Of a stretch of 64,000 nt of DNA, positions 44,910-55,590 are shown piece by piece; the stretch's first letter is position 1; the number at the start of each line of letters is the position of its first letter. Below the pieces are notes generated by a model. The model was not told the DNA's origin, made no database searches, and saw only the letters and a list, made by a program, of their open reading frames with translations. Both the position numbers and the translations under genes were made by a program. Source of the stretch: Papaver somniferum (taxonomy: Eukaryota; Streptophyta; Magnoliopsida; Ranunculales; Papaveraceae); the NCBI RefSeq assembly GCF_003573695.1, contig NW_020650526.1, positions 3,207,531-3,271,530 of the forward strand, in the 5' to 3' direction.

Positions 44910-45532
44910 ATCTACAAGGAAACATAAAAACAGTTTAGAGAAGAATACGAGGAGATCACTAAAGATCAAAAAACCCATAATTGATGGTTCATCCGGATAA
45001 ACATGAAAAACCCTAAGAAACTAAAAAATACTCCATCCGACTCCAGGGATAATACTCAGATACAGACTCACAGACGCTGTAACAAAGAACAGGGGCAAGC
45101 ATATATGCGTCGACATGTATGATCAAAACCAAGAACACAGCAGCAGGAGACAAACGGATAGATACATAGATAAATCAATGATGAACAACCAATGAAAAAC
45201 CCCATACCTGTATAGAAGAGGACGACAAGCACCAACCGCAGTCGAAGAAAGGAGGATCGGAGATAACAAAAGATACAGGGGCAGCAACAATCAAAAACGA
45301 AAGAAGCAGAAGAAAGAAACAGAAAATTGAATGCTATATTCCTCACAAGAAAGGTGATAGTAAATGACTAAAGATCAAGAATAAGAAAACAAGAAGAGAA
45401 TGAACACTGACAAGAAAAGGATAAAAGTTTTTTCACATTCTCTTTCCTATTTATGAAGCTAAAGAAGACAATAACTGCTCCTCGTACCAAGGAGCAGTTA
45501 TGGGAGAAGTTAATGCAAAGTGGGAAACGTGT
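44910..45532. other. gypsy 3' region upstream of the antisense gene
   Basis: No sense-strand ORF of note. On the minus strand it lies immediately upstream of the antisense start codon and would hold its promoter and leader. No clear TATA identified. Confidence 0.4.
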
Positions 45533-45547
45533 AGAAGAGGGGCAAAT
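45533..45547 (+). other. polypurine tract
   Basis: AGAAGAGGGGCAAAT ends exactly where the 3' LTR begins, the expected site of plus-strand priming. Confidence 0.75.
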
Positions 45548-46497
45548 TGTATCTACACCTTTCATCACCCACCACGTGTACAGAAAGAGACACGTGGAAG
45601 GCATGTGAAGCGAGACATCAAAACATGATAGCAAGCATCTCATCAGAAGATGCCATCGGTCAGGGACAGGGGACCACAGAGGTATGATGGCTCAGAGGAG
45701 CACCAGATAATACCCCTTGGGTATTAACACACCCAATCCCGAGGAAGATCCCAGATCAACGGCCGAGAGGAAGTTAGGCTGACACATATATGACCAGACA
45801 AAGAGACACTTGTCTGACACGAGCAGACATCCATCTACCCGCATTAAATACCCAAGAGATATACACGTGTCGATCAGCTCGTGGAAGAAGCGAGGATAAC
45901 CCTTCGTATTCAAGCTCAGGCCGCGGCATGTGCCGAATACCTCTGCGTAATAGGCACAAAGCACAAGAAGATAAGATTACAACGGCACCTCAGAGATGGG
46001 ACCCACGTTCCATCCCTATAAATACCCCTCTCCACTAAGAGGGGGGGGGGGGGAGCAGACCATTTTGGGAGAGCAATTAGAGGAGAACATAGGAGAGAGA
46101 AATAGGAAGAGTAAGTAATCCCCCTACTTCCGCAGACCTATGTATATTCTAAAGTCATTCGACTATCTTTGTAACCATTCAATACATAGTGAAACACCAA
46201 ACCCCGTGGATGTAGGCCTTAGTGCCGAACCACGTAAATCTGTCTCATTTACATTTCAGCACCTTACATTCAGCGTTAAACTTCATATGCTTTATATTTA
46301 TACTTGATTCTCGATTTATTCCTTTATACGAACATTATTTATGATAATATTCGACTAGACAATGACAAGCCCGGAGGCTTCGAGTCGATGAATCGATATA
46401 ATCATCCCGTTACGCATACGACGTATAATTCTAGAATTAGGATTATGCGAATATTGTTTGTGAACACGTGGATGGCTTCGTGATTTATGTGTTCACA
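45548..46497 (+). repeat. gypsy 3' LTR (950 bp)
   Basis: Begins TGTATCTACACCTTTC and ends TGTGTTCACA, followed by the target duplication ATCCT. The G run at about 46040 is expanded compared with the left LTR. Confidence 0.95.
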
Positions 46498-46502
46498 ATC
46501 CT
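46498..46502. repeat. gypsy target-site duplication, right
   Basis: ATCCT, identical to 32716-32720. Confidence 0.93.
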
Positions 46503-47175
46503 TTTAGTGAAAACTTCATGTCGCTTGTACCACTTGCCTCTCTTATTTCATCTACAGATACATTGTAGTTTGGAACGAAAATAACCTGCATGTACATAAA
46601 TTTTTCAGTTCATTGACACAAGTTAACATTTTCCTGAGAGCGATGTTAAGATAGCAAAACTGGTGACTCTTAGAAACTGAAGACTTTGAGATATTTCCTG
46701 CATCTAGGGAGGAGAAGAAAAAAGGAAGGAAGCTAACCCTATGAAAAACTGTACTGTACCTTTAAATAGTTATTGACCTCAAAATCACTATTGACCAAGG
46801 ACCCAATATCGTTCACCAACCTCACTATTCTTTTGGCATTTGTGTAAGTTGCAAATGCCTTTCCTCCAATCATGATGGTGCGAGCTATTGTCTTGGCCCG
46901 TTCTTCAGGGATTATTTCCTGTAAACAATCAATATGAGGTGTCATTCTAACGGTAACTTGTAACAATGATGTTCCCATAATATCATCAGCTACCTCTTGT
47001 ACTCGTGAATGCGCTTAACTTGTATGTCAAAGAGGCTGTCAGGGTCAATGGTTGGTCACCTGTAATTGTGATCTGCTAGGCCGCGTTTATGAGCCATCTT
47101 TGCCGCTGCCCACACAGCTTGCAGCTCCATGTTATCAGCAAACTGGTTGACCCATTGTAGCCGCAATTCGTCATC
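46498..47175 (-). pseudogene. starch phosphorylase pseudogene, upstream exons
   Basis: Minus-strand exons of an alpha-glucan phosphorylase, the PLP enzyme of starch metabolism; the isoform resembles the plastidial one. Exon A, about 47175-46990, reads LQAVWAAAKMAHKRGLAD and LFDIQVKRIHEYKR but has in-frame stops. Exon B, 46918-46760, is 53 intact codons (ARTIMIGGKAFATYTNAKRI, VNDIGSLVNSDFEVNNYLK) with TTTACAG acceptor and AAAG|GTACAG donor. Exon C, from 46585, reads VIFVPNYNVSV then EASGTSDMKFSLK; it keeps the PLP-lysine motif, but about 15 residues normally between these segments are missing. Exon C is cut by the gypsy element and resumes at 32720. Stops and the deletion make it non-functional. 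Confidence 0.9.
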
Positions 47176-47863
47176 AAAGTACGAAACACTTTATGAAAAC
47201 AATAACTTGGGGATTAATCTAAAACAATATAGTGAAAATACATACTTGGCGAAGTTTAACAAGAAGATCAAGGTTGGTAACCCATTTGTCAGTTTTCAAC
47301 CATTTGGTGATTATGCTGCTGAGCTACGGGCTGCAAAATCGGAGCCGCCTGCGAGCAGTAATGCCATTGGTTACTTGGTGCGCCATATAGAGACATATAT
47401 GTCTGCCTACCCCTGAGATAATCTTTCCACCCATCAAAAATATTTATTTTGCATACCCCTGATAAATCACGGATGTCTATTTATTCAGAATCATATAGAC
47501 TGTATTTCGTCAACCACACAAAATCTGATTTCAGTAAAACCCGTCAAAATCTTAAACTCTCATTTCAAAACCCTCTTTAATTTCCGTCAATGAAACCCAA
47601 CACAAAATATAATTTTGGATTGATTAAACGCCATCTTAATGCCATTGAAGCTAACCTATTTGCAGAACTACTGCAGGTGATTGGAGAGAGTCCCCCTAAT
47701 ATTGATGATGGCGAAGACACGCGTAGATGGGGTTTGACAAAGTATATAATTCCAAAATTGTTTGGCCTGATTGAACAGCAATAAGTATATCATCATGAGT
47801 TGTTATATTAACTGCTCCCTCCATTATAATATCTTTCTTTCTTCTTCATTCTCTATCTAAAAA
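47176..47863 (+). other. unassigned region with LINE-like scrap
   Basis: An open stretch at 47129-47416 (FNKKIKVGNPFVSFQPFGDY) is unrecognised. At 47590-47784, LLQVIGESPPNIDDGEDTRR W recalls the zf-RVT linker of plant LINEs (IDDGEDxRRW), so part of this may be LINE debris upstream of the fragment at 47981. Confidence 0.3.
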
Positions 47864-47980
47864 ATGGCCAAGTCTGGAGTAGTAGCTTTATGTGCAATCA
47901 CATTACTACTTAGCTGTGTCATGTTGAGCTTAGCAACAGACTATACAGTTGGTTGGGCTTCAGGTGTGGATTATACAAAG
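47864..47980 (+). pseudogene. phytocyanin (blue copper protein) 5' fragment
   Basis: Starts MAKSGVVALCAITLLLSCVM, a signal peptide, followed by LATDYTVGWASGVDYTK, the N-terminal strand of plastocyanin-like phytocyanins (usual pattern YTVGDxxGWTxGVDYxxW; the GDxxG part is shortened here). After about residue 39 the frame runs into LINE sequence and stops at 48067. The copper ligands (His, Cys, His, Met/Gln) would all lie further on and are absent. It is therefore a truncated gene fragment, with a CT-rich leader just upstream. Confidence 0.7.
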
Positions 47981-48370
47981 AAGCTTAATTCTATGGACAT
48001 GTTAATCAGAAAGGGAATGGATATATCAATCACTGGAAAATTGTTTGGCAGCTTATTCCTGCAGTAGTAACATGGGTAGTTTGGACCGAAAGAAATAAGA
48101 GGTTTCTCGAGCAAAATTGTGTTTTCAAAACTGTCATAGACTTTGGTCTGTTATCTAGATCTCCATTGCTATCTTGGGCAGACGCAGCTGGTCTTTGAGC
48201 ACACATGAACTACTCCCAGACGGTGCTCAACTGGGAATTTGGGATCTTTCGTTTTTGTAATTTTTTCATCTTCTTTTGGTAGGGATTTTATTTGTTTATC
48301 TTTGCTGATATTGTATATGGTTATATAACAAATTTTAGAGAGGGGGTATTGGTATACAAAATTTGAAACA
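47981..48370 (+). mobile_element. LINE 3' fragment (zf-RVT end, no RNase H)
   Basis: In the frame offset from the phytocyanin fragment it reads NHWKIVWQLIPAVVTWVVWT ERNKRFLEQNCVF, the typical C-terminal W-x-IP-xxxxWxxWxERNxRxFE segment of plant L1 ORF2. A GLLSRSPLLSWADAAGL end, a stop and a LINE-like 3' tail follow. A 5'-truncated LINE inserted into or recombined with the phytocyanin gene would explain the junction. No poly-A or target duplication is visible. Confidence 0.68.
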
Positions 48371-49131
48371 TTTTAAGAGTTCTCATATTAACGGAATCAT
48401 AACTAACATAATTAACTGTGGGGGTACAGTTAGTGTTTCTAGGGGTATATAAAGGAGCACCCCCAAAAAATTTGAAAAAAAAAACAGATAAATATATAAA
48501 AGCGTTTGAAAATAACGCGATTTAGAATAACCGTAGGATCATAAACTATATCAACAGTGTAAAAATAACGCTCAACTATTAAGAGTTAATTTATAAATGA
48601 TGCAACGGATAATTTATTGTGCAACGTATATTTCTGTTGCTCCATCTGCAACTGTTATATCCGTTGCACAACAAAAGTTTTTGGTTGTCGACCCTGCTGA
48701 CGTTTCATACTTTCAATTTCAAAAGTGTGCATTTCTTCTCAAATTTTGAACATGAAATCACTCAACAGCTTTACAATCTCATCTTTATAAGTGTTTCCGT
48801 AGTGTGGTTTCATTTCCGTGACAAACAAAATTCTCAACAAAAAAAAATCTCAAAAATCTTCCCACATAATCTATGAGTTCAATCTAAATAAAACCTAATT
48901 TCAAATTTTAATTCAACTAATTAACTAACTAAATTAATTAACCTAAACAGATTAATTATTGTTAATTAAATAAGAAATAATTAGATATTTTAAAAATACA
49001 TAATTAAAGGTTGTTGTGGTTTACTTCGTAATGATCCGAATTTTGTTTTTTCACATGTATTCCAAATAATCTGGGTATACCCCAATCCAATCAAGTATTA
49101 TAGTTTCCTGTTTTGCTAATCGGTAAGGAAG
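48371..49131. other. AT-rich spacer with GCAACGT repeat patch
   Basis: 48590-48690 carries repeated (T)GCAACG(G/T) words in both orientations, the same style as 31600-31930, so it may be another CACTA-like terminal fragment. Around 48900-48975 runs of AATTAATTAAC are low complexity. No genes. Confidence 0.4.
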
Positions 49132-49326
49132 AACTAACCAATGATTGCGTTGACTAGCAGTTGTCAACAGCATTTATTTGTCATGCCTCCAAAATCACAA
49201 GTCACAACTCATAAATAACTAGTCCGGACCCCTGGCAATGAGTATTTTCTGACTATTTTGTATCTCATTTGTTGGCTCATTTTTCTCATGCTGTCGTCTG
49301 TAATGAAGAGTGTCCGGTGTCGGCTG
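49132..49326 (+). repeat. direct duplication, copy 1 (matches 50627-50827)
   Basis: Shared order: CCAATGATTGCGTTGA, GCATTTATTT(G/A)TCAT, AAATCACAAGTCA, CTCATTTGT(T/-), CATGCTGTC(G/A)TCTGTAAT and GTGTCGGCTG. About 195 bases, with perhaps 75-80% identity by eye. Confidence 0.75.
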
Positions 49327-49499
49327 GACAATATTGTCTTTTCATGTAATTTGAACAATAAACTCCCTTCCAAAAAGAATTAGTCATTTTATTTTTGAAT
49401 GTGATTGTAATAGTGATGCGAGCCACATAATAGCGTAAAATAATCTTTCAAAACTAGAATTATATACTCCTTTTGTCCACTTTATGTTATTGGTATAAA

Positions 49500-49745
49500 T
49501 TTTAACACAAAATTGGTTAAAAAGACCAAAATCAATAATTTCTGGGTGAAATGGACAATTAGATTTTGATACTGTTTAAATGGACAAAAATGTAAAAATA
49601 GACAGGATGTAACCAGTTTCATCGTGCCCATTTTCAAATTTCTTTTTCTTATTTTTAATTTACACAGGATGTATCCAGTTTCATCCTTGCTATTTTTTAA
49701 ATTTAAGCTATATTTTATTTCGAAAACTGTATTTCGTCGATTTTA
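49500..49745 (+). repeat. dispersed repeat, copy 2 (inverse of 30890-31190)
   Basis: See the partner at 30890. Directly after it (49745-49930) CACAGGATGTATCCAGTTTC-type and ATCCTGTGTAAACCCTAAA words recur in both orientations, suggesting rearranged ends of the same element. Confidence 0.75.
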
Positions 49746-50049
49746 AATTTAAAGCGATTTCGAAACGATTTGAAAAACGCTTTAGGGTTTACACAGGATT
49801 TTGATATAGCTTACGGATACATCCTGTGTAAACCCTAAATTATATTTCGAAACGATGAAACGGTTCGTAACCAGTTTCATCCTGCGTTACGGATACATCC
49901 TGTGTAAACCCTAAAGCGATTTGAAAAATTGATAATCGTCGATTGAAAACTATATTTCGAAAAGACCCAGTTAGGGTTTAGTTTATTGTGTTTGATTTAA
50001 GTTAGTTTTGTATCAAAAATTAGGGTTTTGGCTCAAAATTGAAATTGAA

Positions 50050-50410
50050 AGTTATGTCTTGCATGTGCGTTACGGTTGGTAATAACTCCAATTGGAACCG
50101 TAACTGTAGATTTGGTTGATGTTACGGTTCATTTAACTTAAATACCAACCGTAAGTTCTTGATCTTGAGATAAAATGTTCAGTTACGAATCTTCTTTTGC
50201 AACCGTAAATTACTTACGGTTGGTCTCGTTACTTAAATTACGAACCGTAAGTTGTCCTGGATGTTTCATTTTTTTTTACGGTTTGTAATTGCATCACTGT
50301 TATCAATCGTATTAGTGTTACGATTTGTAACTCAAATTATCTTACCAACCGTAGGTTAGTTACGGTTGATTCCGATTTATTAATTACCAACCGTAGGATT
50401 GGTTTTATAA
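50050..50410 (+). repeat. cluster of TTACGGTTGG / CCAACCGTAA words
   Basis: Roughly fifteen copies of (T)TACGGTT and AACCGTA(A/G) in alternating orientation over 360 bases, for example GCGTTACGGTTGG, ACCAACCGTAAG, CGAACCGTAAG and TACCAACCGTAGG. Such inverted short-word clusters are typical of subterminal regions of CACTA and Mutator elements. No ends defined. Confidence 0.65.
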
Positions 50411-50626
50411 CATATGAAACAAGGCGACAGTTCAGACGTGTCCAATCAATTAAGGTTGCAACTGTCCATTTAGTCCAACCTTTTTGTAAGGTTGCGATTG
50501 TTTGTTAATTGACTGTCGTCCATGCATCTTGTTTCACCAAACTAAACCTCTTTGTTTAGTTAACCCAATTTTCATTCATTTTGGAAATAGTCTTGAGTGG
50601 CCAAATTAAGACCGTATTTCCTACAA

Positions 50627-50827
50627 GGACTATCCAATGATTGCGTTGATGGTTTTCAAATATGCATTTATTTATCATACACCAAATCACAAGTCAAGAG
50701 TAGCTCGGACGACTTAAAATTAGAAGCTTAAATTATTGACAGCGGGCGCCAGCAACTAATATTTGCTTACTTTTCTCTTTCATTTGTAGATTTTTTCATG
50801 CTGTCATCTGTAATAAAGTGTCGGCTG
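50627..50827 (+). repeat. direct duplication, copy 2
   Basis: Diverged copy of 49132-49326. The 1.3 kb between the copies holds the dispersed repeat (49500-49745) and the TTACGGTTGG-rich region. Confidence 0.75.
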
Positions 50828-51084
50828 TTGTGTTCTTTGTTCAAAATTAGTATGAAGGTGTTCTTTTTTTTTTGGCAAACTATAATTGGGCCGACCGACC
50901 GGAAGGCCGGGACGGTCCGCAGGAAGGAAGGATGTCCTTTTTATAGCTATCTTTTTTATAAAATGAAACCTAACGCAGATGTGTAATTCGATTAAAAGGA
51001 TTGGATTTAGTGTCCATGGTTAGTCTTTTACACTGGACAAAATTGTCCCTCTTTTTTAGTCCAATTAATATAACTCTTTATTGG

Positions 51085-51392
51085 ATACTTTTATCCCGTT
51101 TTAAGAAAAGTGATGCTTTTATCCCGTTTTAGGAAAAGTGATACTTTCACCCCGTGTCGGGAAAAGTAATATTTACACCTCGTGTCAGGAAAAGGGATAC
51201 TTTCACGCCGTGTCAGGAAAAACGATACTTTCTCCCCGTGTTAGGAAAAGTGATAATTGCACCTCGTATCATGAAAAATGATACTTCCACCTCATGTCAA
51301 GAAAAGTAATACTTCCACGCGGTGTCAGGAAAAATGATACTTCTATGCCGTGTAAGGAAAGATGATAGTTACACTCTATGTCAAGAAAAATG
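51085..51392 (+). repeat. tandem array, 11 units of exactly 28 bp
   Basis: The consensus is about ATACTTTCACCCCGTGTCAG followed by GAAAAGTG. Eleven consecutive 28-base units run from 51085 to 51392 with no length variation; the first two read TTTTATCCCGTTTTA and later ones TTTCACCCCGTGTCA. Non-coding minisatellite. Confidence 0.95.
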
Positions 51393-53291
51393 AAACTTTC
51401 GTTTCTTTCTTTTTTAATTTGGCATATTTTTAGTCAAAAATGAAACAGTCAAAAAATATCTCTTTTCCAGAAACGAATGTAACATATGCCTAAAAACATC
51501 ATTCCAACAAAAAGAAGAAGATACATAACGAATTATGAAAGTGACCACAAAGGAAGGATAACAATTTATACAGTCGTATTTTGGTACATGCATCCACTAA
51601 TTTGGTCATGTAATCACTAAAACGATGTATATACCTCAAAGACAACATTCAAACAAAAAAAGGATGTAAATCTTTCAACCATTTTCTTGAATTTAGCATG
51701 ATAAATTTGTGCATATTTTAGGACAAGCATATGGTAAAAGTACAAATGTACATTTCAGATGTGCATAAGGTCATCTGAATTATAGTTGTACGAATCTAAT
51801 ATGATATTATGAAAAATAACCTTCTAAATTCAGAATTACTTAGAGATGCACAAGAAAACCAAGCAAACGGAAAAAACCGACTGAATTTGAGGAACTGGGG
51901 CCGAAACTGAGCTGAGCTGAAACCATTGGCTTAGGAAAAACCATAGATTCCCGAATTAGGTAACGGTTTCATTATCAACATCGACCGATCCGAGACGACA
52001 AATCCAAAGATTATTAATTGAACTTAATCTAACGGTCTTGATTAATTTGACTCCAACCCATTACTTAGTTTATAACTCGAGACAACCATCACCGCTTCTT
52101 CTTCTTTGGTCTTAACAACGAAGACAGCCACCACCATCACCACTCACACAACCAATCACCACATTTTGCATCTCTTTTCTATTTTACTTATTTAGTTCTT
52201 CACTTTTCTTTTTCTCCCCGAAATGGCTATATTCAACGGTCAATAGGTAACACCTTTAATATTTCCTCTCTTGGTTTAGGGTTGGAAAAGAATAAAATTA
52301 AAATCATATAAAATATGAAGCAACTTAAGTTGAAATGAGCAGAAAGACCCTAGTTTAGATGCTTAAATAAGATTTTGCACAAAGATTAAGAAAAACAAAG
52401 AGAATAGTTTTTTCTCCACAAATACCCTAGGTTCCTAGTTTTTAGATATCTAGATTTTTGTTGTTTACTTGGAAATAAATCAAATTAAAGGAAGTATACA
52501 GAGAAAAGTATTTAAGAGTGTGTCTAGAAAATTGAAATACACAATTCTCTATGTTGTGGGCTGATTCCAAGTTAGAGGCAAATCAGGATGAAAGGTGAAA
52601 AAATATGAAGTATAACAAGTATTTTAGGACCGATAAAATCCCTATTTTGATATCGAAACTAGGACGGAGGGAGTATATAAGTATAAGTGGATTTTTATTG
52701 CATACTAAGAAAACAAATTAATATTCCTTCTTGAAATTCAAAGAATACCTATCCATATGGATGAAAGAATCTGAAAATTCAAATTATGATTAAATAAAGA
52801 CAGAATGAATAAGAAGTAAAATTTATAATCCCAGACTCCTAGCCAAAAAAAAGAAATAAAAAAGAGAAGAGATCCTTTTCTACAAGAAAGTTATTCATCT
52901 TTGAAAAACCCGATAACATGGTCTAGGGGGGAGCCTCATTGATGAATAGGTGTTGCATCCCCTCAAATATGAGCTCAATTTGAACTATTGATGACTTGTT
53001 CTCCCATTCTTCAAAATCTAGCTCCCACCTAACATGAATTTTTATTTCTTTAGATAACAAATATCTCAAGATTCACGACTCTTTCCAGAACCAGAAAAAC
53101 AATCCATTCCTTTTTGTTCATGTCCATGTACTTTAAGTCTTAAGACGTACAAAATTTTATAAAACACATGTCATTTAATGTAAGAACAAGATAAGTATAC
53201 CTAGTTAAGCAATAATGCTACAACACTACTAATAGATTTATTACTTAAAAACCCTTGGAAAAAAAATTCAATAAAATTAATTCTTACTAAG
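51393..53291. other. intergenic, possible leader and first exon only
   Basis: No clear gene. At 52080-52245 a CT- and CAC-rich leader-like stretch leads to a possible short first exon (MAIFNGQ, about 52223-52243) and a GTAACA donor; no second exon recognised. Confidence 0.25.
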
Positions 53292-54060
53292 ATGTGGTTC
53301 ACCTGGAAAGAAAGGTGCAATAGATCCTTTGAAGATAACGCTAAAACACCCTTGAAACTGGCCTCGGAAATTCAAAGACAAATATATTTTGTGTCTAGAA
53401 AGAAAGTTATACCTAATAAGAAAAAGAAAAAAAAAAGACAACCGAGAAGACATCTACTCCCATTTAGCTGGCTCCCAAAAGAAATACCTTAAAAAATCAA
53501 TGTGGATGCAATATGGGTCTCAGAAATTCTCCTATCTAGCTTTGTTTTGATTACAAGGAATAATGCAGGGACATTTGCAGGAGGAAGAGAAGGACCCTAT
53601 AGGTTCAAACCCACAAGAAGCAGAAGCTATAGGAGTCTTACATGCAACAATTTAGGCTAAGGAGAAGCATCTCAGAGATTACAACATTGAAGGAAATTGC
53701 GAAAGCTTATTCAATTATCTTTAAGGAAATAACTCAAAGATTACTTGGTGTAGTAAAGGTATTTTGGACGAAGCAAATAGGATAACAAGGCAATGCAACA
53801 ACTTTTTGGGTTTTCTGTTTGTTCCTAGATTAGGAAACATGGCTGCTGATACGTTATCAAAATTTCCCAGGACTTCAAATTCAGTTTTAGACTGAGAGAT
53901 TACCCCTCCAACCTGTATTCAACATAACTTATCAGTATATCTAATATTAGGAGGGTTGGCCAAATCTTCGAATTAGATGGCTCTATTCATTCTGTAACCA
54001 GACTCCTTTAAAGTTTTAGTCTTTTAAGAAATACCTTATTCATAAAAAGAAAAATAACTT
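53292..54060 (+). pseudogene. LINE RNase H end, decayed
   Basis: Opens MWFTWKERCNRSFEDNAKTP, the W-x-WKERxNRxFE segment before the RNase H domain of plant LINEs. An interrupted RNase H domain follows: INVDAIWVS, ITRNNAGTFAGGREGPYRF, EAEAIGVLHATI and RLGNMAADTLSKFPR. Stops occur near 53490 and 53656, with several shifts in between. A poly-Lys run (NKKKKKKR) replaces part of the linker. It belongs to a different LINE family from those at 5-10 kb. Confidence 0.8.
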
Positions 54061-54417
54061 TATTATTTGACCGAAAGTCAAACTCAAAGGTGGTGACTTG
54101 AAATAGCAACTTTGACTTCTTACGTCTTCGAGCAGCGGGATGTTCAAAACAAAGTCAGTGTGGTGGCATTTATGAGTGAGGATCGAAATAAAAACCATAA
54201 AATTTAATTACTTAATGACAAAAATTACCAGTAGTTTTTGTTTTAACAAATTAACTGTCTTATCCCGAAAATATTTAGTTTCCTATGTAAGTTAGAATAA
54301 CTTTATAGCTTATGAATGAACAAATGTGAATACATACAGTGAGGAAGAATTAAAAGCGTACGAACTCAGTTTACCTTTATCCTTTTTCTCTCTTTCATTA
54401 TTATTAACATTTTTCAA

Positions 54418-54909
54418 CAACATATAACTTACATTAAAATTTATGAGTATTTGTTAGACAATATTTTTGAAAATAATGATGACAAAACAAAATAGTGTAT
54501 TTGTATTATTTTAATTTATTTAACGTATGTATTAACATTATTACAATTATGATCTTTGTGATAAAAATAAAAATTTACTCTTCTAATAAAAATGTCGTTA
54601 AATATATAAAATTACTTTTGAAGTAAATATTTTTTTTGTTATGGGATTGTGTTAGAGGGAACATATGTCATGTGTTACATCAAATCCACAAATGGGTAAG
54701 ACCGATAGAAACCCAACTTTATTAAATATATTTTATGGTTAGTTTTTTATAAGGAAGAATCTATTAATGAAAAGCAGAAGATTGAGAAAACATACTTGAA
54801 AAGGAATATCCATTTCTCTACTCTCGCAACTCTTTTTTTTTCTTTTTTTTATTCAACAAATCTAACTAACAAACTATAATCTATAATTGTATCAAACTCA
54901 ACTAATTTT
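54418..54909 (+). repeat. direct repeat flanking the C2-domain ORF, left copy
   Basis: Matches 55591-56052 in order: CAACATATAACTTACATTAA, TATGAGTATTTG, ATTTAACGTAT, TATGATCTTTGTGATAAAA, CACAAATGGGTAAGACCGAT, CCAACTTTATTAAATATATT, TCTATTAATGAAA and ATCAAACTCAACTAATTT. About 85-90% identical by eye. Confidence 0.9.
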
Positions 54910-54988
54910 GGACTTTGGATTCAATATTTTGTGTATCATAGCCTAATTAACTGTTTTTCGATTTTTTAGCTTTCTGACACTCACAGAT

Positions 54989-55435
54989 TTGCGATGGTGG
55001 TGCATAGAGCCCACAACCTCCCTCAAACTGAACCGACAATTTTCATTTCAAGGATTTGGAAATCCGGAGTTCACAACTCAAAAAATACTGGGTTCCGATC
55101 CGATTTGGAATGAGACATTCTTCTTCAGCTTCAGCTATAAATCTGACCCCACAGACCTCGAATTCAGTGCTTCCATTTACTGTAGCGGTTGGTTCATCGG
55201 TGAAATTACATTAGGGTACTTAAATTTTACTTCTCCAGGATTTGTGACTAAAGGACTGAAGAAATATGGTAAGGAAATATTCAATATGGAGATGATCTTA
55301 GAGTTCATTGGTGATACTTCTAAGTCCGAAGACAATATAGATCAACCGGTTGTAAGACCACAAGTAATTAGAGTTGAAATGCATAAGGATTTAAAAGTAT
55401 TGCCGAAAAAAAAGGGAAAAGAAGTCTTTTCGTAG
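54989..55435 (+). CDS. C2-domain-like protein, possibly truncated or frameshifted
   Basis: A 148-residue ORF (MRWWCIEPTTSLKL at its start). Its middle, TTQKILGSDPIWNETFFFSF, then LEFSASIYCSGWFIGEITLG, strongly resembles the central strands of a plant C2 domain (NPVWNETF followed by LxxxVxD and G). The first C2 strand is found instead in the +1 frame (MVVHRAHNLPQTEPTIFIS, from 54994), implying a one-base shift near 55050 or an unusual start. The Lys-rich tail (LPKKKGKEVFS) is plausible for membrane binding. Typical Ca-binding aspartates are not evident, so if real it may bind membranes without calcium. It lies between two long direct repeats. Confidence 0.5.
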   Translation: MRWWCIEPTTSLKLNRQFSFQGFGNPEFTTQKILGSDPIWNETFFFSFSYKSDPTDLEFSASIYCSGWFIGEITLGYLNFTSPGFVTKGLKKYGKEIFNMEMILEFIGDTSKSEDNIDQPVVRPQVIRVEMHKDLKVLPKKKGKEVFS

Positions 55436-55590
55436 CTGAAGCATCACAAGGAAGTCGTGAATGTGCTTTCAAAAGCGATAAGTGTCTTGGTTATCTTTTT
55501 TCTTATCCCTTAAACTAAAAGAATAAATAAGGGAACTATATATATATATATATGGAGAAAGGCGTGAGTTGATTTATTCGGATTGATTAA

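Larger units (their letters stand above)
32721..46497 (+). mobile_element. Ty3/gypsy Tat-type LTR retrotransposon, 13.8 kb, with TSD
   Basis: The element is bounded by the 5-bp duplication ATCCT (32716-32720 and 46498-46502). The LTRs are 961 and 950 bp; the primer site follows the left LTR and a purine tract precedes the right one. Internal order is gag, protease, RT, RNase H, a second RNase H domain, integrase, then a long antisense gene before the 3' LTR. The second RNase H and the extra ORF between pol and the 3' LTR are marks of the plant Tat lineage. Gag-pol is broken by many frameshifts and stops although the LTRs differ by only about 2%, so this copy could not have moved by its own proteins. 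It is inserted into an exon of a phosphorylase pseudogene. Confidence 0.96.
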
